From contig NZ_JACGWV010000003.1 in the NCBI RefSeq assembly GCF_014137995.1, forward strand, positions 868,001-932,000: DNA of 64,000 nt. Reading direction: 5' to 3'. The position numbers and the translations under genes were made by a program. Positions 34,199 to 42,853 of the stretch are shown piece after piece. Position 1 is the first letter of the stretch, and the number at the start of each line of letters is the position of its first letter. This DNA comes from Promicromonospora sukumoe. Its GTDB lineage: Bacteria > Actinomycetota > Actinomycetes > Actinomycetales > Cellulomonadaceae. The notes under the pieces are model-generated. The model ran no database searches. It was not told the DNA's origin and saw only the letters and a program-made list of their open reading frames with translations.

Positions 34199-35092
34199 AT
34201 GAGCATGTCTCGCCCGGGTGCCGTCCCGAAGGTCCCGACCCTGCCGGCCGGTGACGAGGTTGCCGCGTACTCCACCTACCTGGAGGCGCAGAAAGCGGTC
34301 GACTACCTCTCCGACAACAAGTTCCCCGTCGAGAACGTCACCATCGTGGGCACCGACCTGCGCATGGTCGAGCGTGTCACCGGACGGCTCACGTACGGGC
34401 GGGTGGCGCTCGCGGGCGCCCTGTCCGGCGCGTGGTTCGGTTTCTTCGTCGGCCTGCTGCTGACGCTCTTCTCGTCCACCTCCGGGTTCCAGGTCATGTT
34501 CGCCGGTATCGCGCTCGGTGCCGGCTTCGGCCTGCTGTTCTCGATCCTGTCGTACGCGTTCACGGGCGGACGGCGCGACTTCACGTCGTCGTCGCAGATC
34601 GTGGCCGCGACGTACGCGATCCTCTGCGCCCACGACCACGCGAGCGACGCCCGGGCCATGCTGGTGCAGTCCCCGAGCGGGCTCGGCAAGGCGCGCGGTG
34701 CCGCCTCGGTCGGGGTCCCGGCCGCGACGCCGCAGCCCGCGGCCCCGGCCGGGCAGGCCCCTGGTGCCGCGCCGACGGCGCCCGCCGCGCCGGCCGCACC
34801 CCGGACGCCGGACCCGCGCTGGGTCACGCCGTCGGGCGAGCCGCGCTACGGCGCGATGCGGCCTGGCGGTGGTGCTGGTGCTGGTGCTGGTGCTGGTGCA
34901 GCGGCGCCGGCCGACGCGCCGGTCCCGCCGTCGGACGCCCCGGCTGCTCCCGACGCCCAGGGCGCTCCGGTCCCGCCGTCGGACAACCCGTCCGACCCGC
35001 CGGCCGAGCCAGGTGAGCCCGGCGAGCCGAAGGACCGCCCGGCGCCCCACCAGGGCAACCCGTACGCGCCGCCGACGGACGACCAGAAGTAG
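34199..35092 (+). CDS. General-stress-type membrane protein with Pro/Ala-rich tail
   Basis: 297 aa. Residues about 20-60 are a YflT/GsP17M-like domain ('VAAYSTYLEAQKAVDYLSD'). Two Gly-rich hydrophobic segments follow ('LAGALSGAWFGFFVGLLLT' and 'VMFAGIALGAGFGLLFSIL'), then a long Pro/Ala/Gly tail. The tail contains a (GGTGCT)n microsatellite at about 34869-34898 encoding alternating Gly-Ala. The start is ATG 34199 or ATG 34205. Divergent from the MgtE-N gene (73-base gap); a similar pairing is, as I recall, seen in mycobacteria. Confidence 0.82.
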   Translation: MSMSRPGAVPKVPTLPAGDEVAAYSTYLEAQKAVDYLSDNKFPVENVTIVGTDLRMVERVTGRLTYGRVALAGALSGAWFGFFVGLLLTLFSSTSGFQVMFAGIALGAGFGLLFSILSYAFTGGRRDFTSSSQIVAATYAILCAHDHASDARAMLVQSPSGLGKARGAASVGVPAATPQPAAPAGQAPGAAPTAPAAPAAPRTPDPRWVTPSGEPRYGAMRPGGGAGAGAGAGAAAPADAPVPPSDAPAAPDAQGAPVPPSDNPSDPPAEPGEPGEPKDRPAPHQGNPYAPPTDDQK

Positions 35093-35124
35093 GGCTCCGG
35101 CCTTCAGCCTTCAGGCCCAGGCAA

Positions 35125-35190
35125 TGACTTCGGTCGGTTGCCTTGAGACCGGTCAATCGACCGACCGTTCTCAAGGCAACCGACCGTTCT
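35125..35190. repeat. Palindrome, left copy flanking the AbiEi-like gene
   Basis: Stem CGGTCGGTTGCCTTGAG (35131-35147) with 35170-35186, 17 bp perfect, then partly paired inner bases. It is identical over about 62 bases to the palindrome at 36372-36439 except at the right arm's edges. It lies 32 bases after the stress-protein stop and is followed by TTCTCATTTTT, so this copy could also terminate transcription. Confidence 0.88.
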
Positions 35191-35387
35191 CATTTTTCGG
35201 GCCTGGCAGGGAGCTGAGGCCATCTCGGTGGGGAGCGTTGCGGGCAGACCAGTTGGGGTGAGCCGGAGACCCTGGTGACGGTGAGCCAACGGTTCGAGCG
35301 CGACCACAGGGCCTCCGGACCTGCACTTGTGCACAGGTTTGTCGGAACCACCCCCGCGGACCCCCTCCGGTCGGGCACCGTCGGGGC

Positions 35388-36350
35388 ATGGTCGACGTAG
35401 AGATCCCGAGAGTCGCGCTCACCCTGGAGCAGGACCGCAACGCCCTGGCCACGGCCGCCCGCCGGGGCGACGTGGTCCGGGTCCGGCGCGGGGCGTACTG
35501 CGCGCCCGGCGAGCTGCGGGCCGACGGCGCCACCCGCCACCTGCTGGAGGAACGAAACCGTGCCCTGGCCCGGATCGGCGCCCTGCACTCCCAGCTCCGG
35601 GCCGAGCACGTCTTCGGTCATACGTCGGCCGCGCTGCTGCTGGGCTGTCGGGTCTGGAGCACCCCGGGCGAGACGCACGTCTACCAGCACTATCGCGCGT
35701 CGGGCCATGCCTGCGACGACGTCCGCAGGCACTCCTGGACGCTCGCACCTGACGACGTCACCGACGCCGCCGGCCTGCCGGTCACCACGCTGGAGCGCAC
35801 CGTCGTCGACTGCGCGCGGACCATGCACCCGCTCGAAGGGCTGGTGATCGCCGACTCCGCGCTCGCCCTGGGTGCGGAACGCGGGGCCCTGGTCGACGTC
35901 CTCGCCGCGGGCGCCGGCCACCGCGGCGCGCGCAGGGCAGGGCTCGTGATCGAGCTGGCCGACGCCGGCGCCCAGTCGGCCTGGGAGACGTGGACCCGCT
36001 ACGAGCTGCTCCGGGTCGGGCTGCCGCGGCCGACCACCCAGATGCCGGTCGAGACCGACCGCGGGCGCTTCCACACGGACCTCGGGTACGAGCCGTGGGC
36101 CCTCGGCATCGAGTTCGACGGCCAGGTCAAGTACCGGCCCGACGGCGTCCGCCCTGGTCACGACCCCGCGCAGGAGTACCTGCGGGAGAAGGCGCGGGCC
36201 GAGGCCGTCCGCCGGGCCGGCGTCACGATCGAGCACGTCACCGCCGCGGACAAGCGGGACGTCCGGGCGATGATCGCCCGCCTGACCAGGCATCTGCCCC
36301 CGGAGGTGGTGCGTGCGGCCCGCCCGGACCCCAGACTTCCTCCCACATGA
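35388..36350 (+). CDS. AbiEi-like N-terminus with PD-(D/E)XK-type nuclease-like C-terminus
   Basis: 320 aa. The N-terminal region resembles the type IV antitoxin AbiEi winged helix and linker ('AARRGDVVRVRRGAY', 'HVFGHTSAALLLGC', 'VTTLERTVVDCAR'). The C-terminus (about 220-300) has the DUF559/Vsr-like pattern D...E-x-D-G-x-x-K: 'HTDLGYEPWALGIEFDGQVKY'. No toxin partner (AbiEii) is adjacent, so this is an orphan of the kind frequent in actinobacteria. It lies alone between two copies of the same palindrome, which suggests an accessory cassette. No clear ribosome site; ATG 35388 is the first plausible start. Confidence 0.72.
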   Translation: MVDVEIPRVALTLEQDRNALATAARRGDVVRVRRGAYCAPGELRADGATRHLLEERNRALARIGALHSQLRAEHVFGHTSAALLLGCRVWSTPGETHVYQHYRASGHACDDVRRHSWTLAPDDVTDAAGLPVTTLERTVVDCARTMHPLEGLVIADSALALGAERGALVDVLAAGAGHRGARRAGLVIELADAGAQSAWETWTRYELLRVGLPRPTTQMPVETDRGRFHTDLGYEPWALGIEFDGQVKYRPDGVRPGHDPAQEYLREKARAEAVRRAGVTIEHVTAADKRDVRAMIARLTRHLPPEVVRAARPDPRLPPT

Positions 36351-36371
36351 GGCCAGCCCTGGTGCCGGAAA

Positions 36372-36439
36372 TGACTTCGGTCGGTTGCCTTGAGACCGGT
36401 CAATCGACCGACCGGTCTCAAGGCAACCGACCGAAGTCA
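36372..36439. repeat. Palindrome, right copy flanking the AbiEi-like gene
   Basis: Perfect 29-bp arms (36372-36400 with 36411-36439) around a 10-base loop CAATCGACCG. It is 22 bases after the AbiEi-like stop and 25 bases before the end of convergent pepP. Same sequence family as 35125-35190, which has lost pairing at its right edge. Confidence 0.9.
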
Positions 36440-36463
36440 GTACCCGCACCCCACAGGGGAAGC

Positions 36464-38005
36464 TCAGCGCAGCGACGCCATCCAGGCCTCGACGTCCTCC
36501 GGACGGCGGGGGAGCGCCGCCGAGAGGTTCTCGTAACCGTCCTCGGTCACGAGCACGTCGTCCTCGATGCGCACGCCGATGCCGCGGAACTCCTCGGGCA
36601 CGGCCAGGTCGTCGGCCTTGAAGTAGAGGCCCGGCTCGATGGTGAACACCATGCCCGGCTCCAGGGTGCCGTCGAGGTAGAGCTCGCGGCGGGCCTGCGC
36701 GCAGTCGTGGACGTCCAGGCCCAGGTGGTGCGACGTGCCGTGCACCATCCAGCGGCGGTGCTGCTGGCCGTCCTCGTCGAGCGCCTCGGCGGCGGTGACG
36801 CCGTCGGGCAGGAAGCCCCACTCCTCGAGGCGGGCGGCGATGACCTCCATGGCCGCCGCGTGGATGTCGCGGAACTTGGTGCCCGGCTTCGCGACGGCGA
36901 ACGCGGCGTCGGCCGCGTCCAGCACCGCCTGGTAGATCTTGCGCTGCACGTCGGTGTACTCGCCGTCGACGGGCAGGGAGCGCGTGACGTCGGCGGTGTA
37001 GAGCGAGTCGACCTCGACGCCGCCGTCGAGCAGCAGCACGTCGCCGGACCGGACCTCGCCGTCGTTCCGGATCCAGTGCAGCGTCGTCGCGTGCTCGCCC
37101 GAGGCCGCGATGGTCTCGTAGCCCACGGCGTTGCCCTCCAGCCGCGCGTGCCCGTCGAACGTGGTCTCGACGACGCGCTCGCCGCGGCGGTGCTCCTTCG
37201 CGGCGGGCAGCGCGCGGACGACCGCCTCGAAGCCCTCGATGGTGCGGGCCACGGCCTCGCGCATCTGCTGGATCTCGTACTCGTCCTTGACCAGGCGCAG
37301 TTCGGAGGTGGCCTCCACGAGCACGTCGTCCGAGACGATCTGCTCGTCCTCGGTCTCGCCGGCCTCCAGGCGCAGCTCCTCGACCAGGGCCTCGATCGCG
37401 TCGTCCGCGCCGGTCACGACGAGCAGGCGCACGCCGCCCTCGCCGACGTCCTTGGCCAGGGCGTCGCCCAGCTCGTCGATGTGCCGTGCCTCGATGCCGG
37501 TCAGGGCCTCGACGTCCGCGAGCGAGGGGCGGGCGCCGACCCAGAACTCGCCGTAGCGCGCGTCGGCGTAGAACTCCTCGTTGTCCCGCGGGGCGAGCGG
37601 CCGCACGTAGAGCACGGCGTGGTGGTTCGAGCCGGCGTCGCCGGCGCCGTCCTCGACGGGGTGCAGCACCAGCACGGCGTCGGGCTCGCGGTCGGTGCCC
37701 AGGCCCGTGAGGTGCGCGAACGCCGAGTGCGGCCGGAACCGGTAGTCGGTGTCGTTGGACCGGGGCTTGAGCGAGCCCGCCGGGACCACGAGGCGCGCGC
37801 CGGAGAACCGGTCGGAGAGCGCGGAGCGGCGCGCGACGGTGAACGGCGCGGCGTCCGACGGCGTCAGGCCGAGCTCGGCGCGCGGGGCCCACTGCGACAT
37901 CACGAAGTTCTTGAACGCGGTCGAGGCGGGACGGTGCGAACGGTTGGAGCCGCGGTCCGCGGTCCCCTGCTCGTCAGGCTGCGAAGTGGTAGTCGGCTCG
38001 CTCAT
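36464..38005 (-). CDS. pepP: Xaa-Pro aminopeptidase (aminopeptidase P)
   Basis: 513-aa M24 peptidase removing N-terminal residues before proline. The N-terminal AMP_N domain is about 40-200 ('YRFRPHSAFAHLTGLGTDRE', in part), and the C-terminal pita-bread domain about 240-500. Dinuclear metal ligands are visible: Asp in 'LLLDGGVEVD', Asp in 'YTADVTRSLP', His in 'HHLGLDVHD', Glu in 'FTIEPGLYF' and Glu in 'GVRIEDDVL'. ATG 38005 is chosen at the start of the hydrophilic N-terminus; it lies 32 bases inside the end of the upstream hydrolase gene. Confidence 0.93.
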   Translation of the reverse strand: MSEPTTTSQPDEQGTADRGSNRSHRPASTAFKNFVMSQWAPRAELGLTPSDAAPFTVARRSALSDRFSGARLVVPAGSLKPRSNDTDYRFRPHSAFAHLTGLGTDREPDAVLVLHPVEDGAGDAGSNHHAVLYVRPLAPRDNEEFYADARYGEFWVGARPSLADVEALTGIEARHIDELGDALAKDVGEGGVRLLVVTGADDAIEALVEELRLEAGETEDEQIVSDDVLVEATSELRLVKDEYEIQQMREAVARTIEGFEAVVRALPAAKEHRRGERVVETTFDGHARLEGNAVGYETIAASGEHATTLHWIRNDGEVRSGDVLLLDGGVEVDSLYTADVTRSLPVDGEYTDVQRKIYQAVLDAADAAFAVAKPGTKFRDIHAAAMEVIAARLEEWGFLPDGVTAAEALDEDGQQHRRWMVHGTSHHLGLDVHDCAQARRELYLDGTLEPGMVFTIEPGLYFKADDLAVPEEFRGIGVRIEDDVLVTEDGYENLSAALPRRPEDVEAWMASLR

Positions 38006-38852
38006 GCCCCCCAGTGTTCCACGCAGCCCGCCCGAAGTCGGCAAGCGCCCGGGAGAGCACCCGGTTGAACGCGTTGGGGGCATCGGTGTTGACGGGGTGC
38101 CCCGCCTTCGGCAGGACGACGAGCGCGCCGTCGCGGGCCGCGGCGAGGTGCCGCTGCTCCTCCATGCGCATCCTGTCGTGCGCGCCGTTGACGAACCAGA
38201 GCGGGACCCGTGCGGCGCGCACGTTCGCGATCGACGACATGCCCGCGAGGTGCGTCAGCGCGTCGGTGACGACGTCCCAGGTGGGGCGGTGCATCTCGGC
38301 GGTCTGGCGGGGGGCGATCTCGAGCTGGCGCAGGTCCGCGCCGCCGGGGGCGCTGTGCAGCGGGCTGAACGGCATCGCCTCCACGGCGAGCTGCATCCGG
38401 TGCACGGCCGGGTGGACCACGCGCCCGCGCAGGCGACGGGAGAGGTAGACGGCGCTCGCCACCCTCCGCGAGATGTCGCGGTAGAGACGGACGGGCTTGC
38501 CCTTGGGGTCGGCCGTGCAGCCCGCGGCCAGCACGCCCACGAGGCGGTCGGTGGTGCCGGGCCGGGCGGCCCAGGCCAGGGACGTGTAGCCGCCCAGGGA
38601 CAGGCCGACGAGCGCGACGGGGCCGTCGGGGAGCGACGCGACGGCGTCGTCCACGGCGTCGAAGGCGCCGTCCATGGTGAACTGGTCGTTGCGGCGTGAG
38701 CCGTGGGCAGGGAGGTCGACGGCGACGGCCTCGTGGCCGGCGGCGCGTACGTGGTCGATCTGGTGCTCCCAGATCGCGCCGGAGGCGCGCATGCCGTGCA
38801 CGAAGACCACGCTCACAGGGCTATGGGGCTGGGTCTCGCGATTGTTGCTCAT
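37974..38852 (-). CDS. Alpha/beta hydrolase
   Basis: 292-aa hydrolase: 'VVFVHGMRASGAIWE' oxyanion region, nucleophile elbow 'LVGLSLGGYTS', acid 'FVNGAHDRM' and His 'LPKAGHPVNTD'. The sequence type is that of actinobacterial carboxylesterase or lactonase-like proteins; substrate unknown. The 3' end overlaps the pepP start by 32 bases on the same strand, so the two are probably co-transcribed and coupled. Confidence 0.87.
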   Translation of the reverse strand: MSNNRETQPHSPVSVVFVHGMRASGAIWEHQIDHVRAAGHEAVAVDLPAHGSRRNDQFTMDGAFDAVDDAVASLPDGPVALVGLSLGGYTSLAWAARPGTTDRLVGVLAAGCTADPKGKPVRLYRDISRRVASAVYLSRRLRGRVVHPAVHRMQLAVEAMPFSPLHSAPGGADLRQLEIAPRQTAEMHRPTWDVVTDALTHLAGMSSIANVRAARVPLWFVNGAHDRMRMEEQRHLAAARDGALVVLPKAGHPVNTDAPNAFNRVLSRALADFGRAAWNTGGHERADYHFAA

Positions 38853-39001
38853 GTTGCCTTCGATGATGCGTTATCGGCTTGAGCACGTGGCGGACGACGG
38901 CGGAACGAGGCGTGAACGTGCTGTGTGGGCTTGCTGCCGCGCCGTCGGCGGGGTGCTGCACCTCACCACGTCCTGGTGCTTCCCCGCGGCCCGGGGATCT
39001 C

Positions 39002-39007
39002 TACCCT
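39002..39007 (+). promoter_or_regulatory. -10 element for leaderless PHP gene
   Basis: TACCCT ends 6 bases before the GTG at 39014, the leaderless spacing also seen at xth and the kinase-like gene. No other clear feature was seen in the 160-base gap 38853-39013. Confidence 0.5.
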
Positions 39008-39013
39008 TGTGGG

Positions 39014-39862
39014 GTGATCGACCTCCACACGCACTCCACCGCGTCCGACGGCACCGACTCGCCAGCGCGGCTGGTGGAGGTCGCCGCGCACGCCGGCATC
39101 GCCACGCTCGCCATCACCGACCACGACACGACGTCGGGCTGGGCCGAGGCCGCCGAGGCGGCGGACCGGTACCAGGTGGGTCTGGTACGCGGAGCCGAGA
39201 TCTCGGCGATCGCCCGGACCCCGGGCTGGGGCACCGGCGTCCACCTCCTGGCCTACCTGCACGACCCCACCCACCCCGACCTGCTGGCGGAGACCGAGCG
39301 CACCCGCGCCGACCGCGAGTCGCGGGCCCGGCGCATGGTGGACCTGCTGGCCGAGGACTTCCCGATCACCTGGGACGACCTGCTCGCCCAGACCAAGCCC
39401 GGCACCACGCTGGGCCGCCCGCATCTCGCGGACGCGCTGGTGGCGGCGGGCGTCGTCCGCGACCGGGACGAGGCGTTCGCGACCATCCTGCGTCCGGGCA
39501 CCAAGTACTACGTGGGCCACTACGCGCCCGACGCCGTCGCCGCGGTCCGCGCCGTCCGCGCCGCGGGCGGGGTGCCGGTGCTCGCGCACCCCGGCGCGGA
39601 CGCGCGCGGCAAGATCGTCCCGGACTCGACGATCGAGGAGCTCGCCGCGGCGGGCCTCGCCGGGCTCGAGGTGGACCACCGCGACCACACGCCCGACACC
39701 CGCCGGCGCCTGCGGGACCTCGCCGGCGCGCTCGACCTGCTGGTGACGGGGTCGAGCGACTTCCACGGGGCGGGCAAGCAGAACCTGATCGGCGAGAACA
39801 CCACCGCGCCCGAGGTCCTCGACGCCATCGCGGACCAGGGAGCCCTGGCGGTGCTCCGGTGA
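39014..39862 (+). CDS. PHP-domain phosphoesterase (RNase AM/YciV-like)
   Basis: 282-aa PHP metallo-phosphoesterase. Metal motifs in order: 'IDLHTHSTASDGTDSP' (HxH), 'LAITDHDTTSG' (DHD), 'VLAHPGA' and 'TGSSDFHG' (DFH). It resembles the YciV group, which hydrolyses 3',5'-nucleoside bisphosphates and the 5' ends of short RNAs. GTG 39014 starts exactly at the HxH strand and has a -10 element 6 bases upstream. The stop overlaps marC's GTG (GTGA), so the two are coupled. Confidence 0.88.
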   Translation: MIDLHTHSTASDGTDSPARLVEVAAHAGIATLAITDHDTTSGWAEAAEAADRYQVGLVRGAEISAIARTPGWGTGVHLLAYLHDPTHPDLLAETERTRADRESRARRMVDLLAEDFPITWDDLLAQTKPGTTLGRPHLADALVAAGVVRDRDEAFATILRPGTKYYVGHYAPDAVAAVRAVRAAGGVPVLAHPGADARGKIVPDSTIEELAAAGLAGLEVDHRDHTPDTRRRLRDLAGALDLLVTGSSDFHGAGKQNLIGENTTAPEVLDAIADQGALAVLR

Positions 39863-40491
39863 GCTGGTTCGACGTCGCGCTGTTCACCGAGGTGTTCGTG
39901 ACGCTGTTCGTGATCATGGACCCGCCCGGGACGGTGCCGGTGTTCCTCGCGCTCACGTCGCGGATGACGGCGCAGGACCGCAAGCGGGCCGCGCGCACCG
40001 CGATCTTCGTGGCGTTCGGCGTGATCGTGGTGTTCGCGCTGTTCGGCCAGCTCCTGCTGGAGCACATGGGCATCTCGCTCGCGGCGCTCCAGGCGTCCGG
40101 CGGGCTGCTCCTGCTGCTCGTGGCGCTGGAGCTGCTGATGGGCAAGATGGACGCGGGCGAGTCCGACGCCGGCTCCGGCAGGAACGTGGCGCTGGTGCCG
40201 CTGGCGACGCCGCTGCTCGCCGGGCCGGGCACCATCGTCGCGACCATGGTGTTCGTGCAGCAGGGCGTGAACGCCGGGGAGTCGGCCGTGGGGCACTACG
40301 CGTCGATCGGCGTCGGCATCGTGGCGGTCTGCGTCTGCACCTGGGCCGCGATGCGGTTCGCCGGGGTGGTGCACCGGGTGCTGAAGGACTCCGGCGTCAC
40401 GCTCGTGACCCGGATCGCGGGCGTGCTGCTCGCGGCGATCGCCGTGCAGATGATCGCGAACGGCGTCATCGAGTTCGTGCGGACGGTCTAG
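39859..40491 (+). CDS. MarC-family membrane protein
   Basis: 210-aa protein with six TM segments and the MarC signatures 'MDPPGTVPVFLALTS' near residue 20 and 'LVPLATPLLAGPGTIVATM' near residue 110. Despite its name, the family's role is not established. GTG 39859 overlaps the PHP stop by 3 bases. It is convergent with the DUF1905 gene, with only one base between the two ends. Confidence 0.9.
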   Translation: MSWFDVALFTEVFVTLFVIMDPPGTVPVFLALTSRMTAQDRKRAARTAIFVAFGVIVVFALFGQLLLEHMGISLAALQASGGLLLLLVALELLMGKMDAGESDAGSGRNVALVPLATPLLAGPGTIVATMVFVQQGVNAGESAVGHYASIGVGIVAVCVCTWAAMRFAGVVHRVLKDSGVTLVTRIAGVLLAAIAVQMIANGVIEFVRTV

Positions 40492-40492
40492 C

Positions 40493-40789
40493 TCAGACGT
40501 CGATCGTCTCCAGGGTGACCTGGACAGGCTTCTCCGGGACGAGCTTCTCGGCCTCCCGCACCTTCTTCTTCATCGGCAGCACGTAGCCGCCGTTGCTGTC
40601 GCTCGGGAAGACGGACGTGGTCCAGGTGGTCGTCCCGACCGTGACCCGCACCCGGATCGAGCCGAAGCCGCGCGGGGGCAGCGGGAGGTCGGCCAGCTCG
40701 TCGGAGTGCTCCGGCGGGACGGTCACGAACCACCAGGAGTCGGTACGCACCTGCCACTGCCACAGGGGAGCGGCGAACTCGATCTGCAC
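40493..40789 (-). CDS. DUF1905 protein
   Basis: 98 aa, single DUF1905 beta-barrel: 'FVTVPPEHSDEL', 'RGFGSIRVRVTVG', 'TSVFPSDSNGGYVLPMKKKVREA'-type core (quoted in part). Small, soluble, unknown function; often found alone or fused to an OmdA-like domain. It lies downstream of the DEAD-box helicase gene on the same strand but a strong hairpin separates them. Confidence 0.87.
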   Translation of the reverse strand: MQIEFAAPLWQWQVRTDSWWFVTVPPEHSDELADLPLPPRGFGSIRVRVTVGTTTWTTSVFPSDSNGGYVLPMKKKVREAEKLVPEKPVQVTLETIDV

Positions 40790-40817
40790 GCGCCGAGCCT
40801 GTCAGAAACTCTGGAAA

Positions 40818-40861
40818 GTGTCAGACCCACAGGTCACCGGGGTGACCTGTGGGTCTGACAC
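40818..40861. terminator. Perfect palindrome downstream of the DEAD-box helicase
   Basis: 21-bp arms (40818-40838 with 40841-40861) around GG. It lies 15 bases after the helicase stop on the minus strand and 28 bases before the DUF1905 start. Probably the helicase terminator; the minus-strand side continues with a short T/C stretch (TTTCCAGAGTTTC). Confidence 0.75.
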
Positions 40862-40876
40862 GTCGATCGCTCAGAC

Positions 40877-42541
40877 TCAGGACTCGGACTGAGTTCCCTC
40901 GGCCGGGCGCCCGCCGCGCGTGCGGCGGCGGCTGCGGTTCCGACGACGGCGCTGGCCGTCCTCGTCGCCGCCCGACGCCGGACGGTCGGCCGGTGCGCCG
41001 TCGCCCGACCCGGTCACGGCCTCGCCGTCGGGCCGGGACGTGGAGCGCGACCCGCCGTGCGAGCCGCCCTGGCGCCCGCCGGAGCGCTGAGCGCCCGAAC
41101 GGCCGCCGCCGGAACGCCCGCCGGCCGGGCGGGAGCCGCTGTTGCGCTTGCCCGTCTCGCCCAGGTCCTCGAGCTCCTCGGCGTCCAGGCCGGCCAGGTG
41201 CTGCGCGGAGCGCGGCAGGCGGCCCTTGGTGCCCTCGGGGATGTTCAGGTCCGCGAACAGGTGCGGCGACGTGGAGTAGGTCTCGACCGGCTCGGGGAAG
41301 CCGACGTCGAGCGCCTTGTCGATGAGCGACCAGCGCGGCACGTCGTCCCAGTCCACGAACGTGACGGCGGTGCCCGTGTTGCCCGCGCGGCCGGTGCGGC
41401 CGACGCGGTGCAGGTAGGTGCGCTCGTCCTCGGGGCACTGGTAGTTGACCACGTGGGTCACGTCCTCGACGTCGATGCCGCGGGCGGCGACGTCGGTCGC
41501 GACCAGCACGTCGATCTTGCCGTTGCGGAACGCGCGCAGCGCCTGCTCGCGGGCGCCCTGGCCCAGGTCGCCGTGGATGGCGCCGGCGGCGAAGCCACGC
41601 GTCTGCAGCTCCTCCGCGACCTTGGCGGCGGTGCGCTTGGTGCGCGCGAACACGATGCTGCGGCCCCGGCCCTCGGACTGGAGCAGACGCGCCAGCACCT
41701 CGACCTTGTCCAGGGCGTGGGCCCGGTAGACGACCTGCTTGATGTTCTTGACGGTCGCGCCCTCGTCGTCCGGCTCGGCGGCGCGGATGTGCGTGGGCTG
41801 CTTCATGTAGCGGCGGGCCATCGAGACGACGGCGCCCGGCATGGTCGCGCTGAACAGCATGGTGTGCCGCTGCGCGGGGGTGCGGGCCAGGATCTTCTCG
41901 ACGTCGGGCAGGAACCCGAGGTCGAGCATCTCGTCGGCCTCGTCGAGCACCACGGTCGCCGCACGCAGCAGGTTGAGGTGGCCCTGGTTGAGCAGGTCGA
42001 TCATGCGGCCGGGCGTGCCCACCACGACGTCGACGCCGGTCTTCATGGCCTCGATCTGCGGCTCGTAGGCACGGCCGCCGTAGACCTGCACGATGCGGAC
42101 GCTCCGCTTGGCGGACGCGGTGGCCAGGTCGTTCGCGACCTGGACCGCGAGCTCGCGGGTCGGCACCACGACGACGGCCTGCGGCTTGCCGGGGGCGACG
42201 AGCTCGTCGTAGCCGGCCTCGCCCGGCGCCACGACGCGGTGCAGCAGCGGGACGCCGAAACCGAGCGTCTTGCCGGTACCGGTCTTGGCCTGGCCGATGA
42301 TGTCGTGCCCGCTCATCGCGACGGGCAGCGTCATGGCCTGGATCGGGAACGGGTGGGTGATGCCGGAGTCCGCCAGCGCGGCGACGATCTCGGGGCGGAC
42401 GCCGAAGTCCGCGAACGTCACGTTCTGCGCCTGGATGGCGGACGGGGAGGAGTAGTCGGGACCCGTGCCGATGGTCGGCTCGGGGGTCACAGTGGCCGCA
42501 CTCGCGGCCGGGTTCTCGGTGGTAGTCACTGGCGCCTTCAT
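40877..42541 (-). CDS. DEAD-box RNA helicase
   Basis: 554-aa ATP-dependent RNA helicase. Motifs: Q motif region 'GITHPFPIQAMTLP', I 'AKTGTGKT', 'PTRELAVQV', 'GTPGRMID', II 'VLDEADEM', III 'SATMPG', 'IVFAR', V 'ATDVAARGID' and VI 'HRVGRTGR'. The tail after about residue 455 is low-complexity and strongly basic (SGGRSGGGRSG-type, then RRRRNRSRRRTRGGR), as in RhlE/CsdA-like helicases that bind structured RNA. ATG 42541. A roughly 250-base GC-rich leader precedes it. Confidence 0.93.
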   Translation of the reverse strand: MKAPVTTTENPAASAATVTPEPTIGTGPDYSSPSAIQAQNVTFADFGVRPEIVAALADSGITHPFPIQAMTLPVAMSGHDIIGQAKTGTGKTLGFGVPLLHRVVAPGEAGYDELVAPGKPQAVVVVPTRELAVQVANDLATASAKRSVRIVQVYGGRAYEPQIEAMKTGVDVVVGTPGRMIDLLNQGHLNLLRAATVVLDEADEMLDLGFLPDVEKILARTPAQRHTMLFSATMPGAVVSMARRYMKQPTHIRAAEPDDEGATVKNIKQVVYRAHALDKVEVLARLLQSEGRGRSIVFARTKRTAAKVAEELQTRGFAAGAIHGDLGQGAREQALRAFRNGKIDVLVATDVAARGIDVEDVTHVVNYQCPEDERTYLHRVGRTGRAGNTGTAVTFVDWDDVPRWSLIDKALDVGFPEPVETYSTSPHLFADLNIPEGTKGRLPRSAQHLAGLDAEELEDLGETGKRNSGSRPAGGRSGGGRSGAQRSGGRQGGSHGGSRSTSRPDGEAVTGSGDGAPADRPASGGDEDGQRRRRNRSRRRTRGGRPAEGTQSES

Positions 42542-42790
42542 CTCTCGCGGCGCGGTGGGCCCTCATGGCCCGGCGATCGCGCCTTCGTGCGGCAGCCGAT
42601 CGTGAAAATCATCGCGCGCCGGGCAGGGAGCCCAGGCTGCGCGTCCTGTCGGCGGCCTCGCGGAGGAGGCCGGAGCACAGGTTCGGGGGTCGGAACGTGA
42701 CGACCGGGCAACCGATGTACGGGATTCATGGTACGCGCACGATGTTTCCGCGTGGTTAGCGAAACGCCTCGTGGACGCCGTTAGTAATGA
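42542..42790 (-). other. Intergenic region / probable helicase 5' leader
   Basis: No convincing gene. On the minus strand it would be the helicase leader; it contains a short hairpin GGGCC-ATGAG-GGCCC near 42557-42571 and other GC-rich inverted segments. Helicase mRNAs of this type often carry long structured leaders, but I cannot identify a known class here. Confidence 0.4.
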
Positions 42791-42838
42791 ACGCCACGTG
42801 GCGGAGGGCCCTCGCGGGCGCCGTCCGCCACGTGGCGT
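42791..42838 (-). terminator. Terminator of the DUF3107 gene
   Basis: Perfect 15-bp stem (42791-42805 with 42824-42838) containing CCACGTGG, with an 18-base loop. It begins 16 bases past the DUF3107 stop on the minus strand and is followed there by TCATTACTAA. Confidence 0.7.
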
Positions 42839-42853
42839 CGGGTACGACAGCGC

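Noticed and set aside
34866..34898. GGTGCT hexanucleotide array as a phase-variable or CRISPR-like repeat
   Set aside because: It is an in-frame Gly-Ala microsatellite inside a Pro/Ala-rich protein tail; six-base units do not shift the frame and there are no spacers.
35125..36439. Insertion sequence with terminal inverted repeats
   Set aside because: Each end is itself a palindrome, not one half of an inverted pair; the gene between is not a transposase and no target-site duplication is evident.
42538..42729. Small minus-strand open frame between the helicase and DUF3107 genes
   Set aside because: Arg/Pro-rich translation with no ribosome site or recognisable motif; better explained as the helicase leader.
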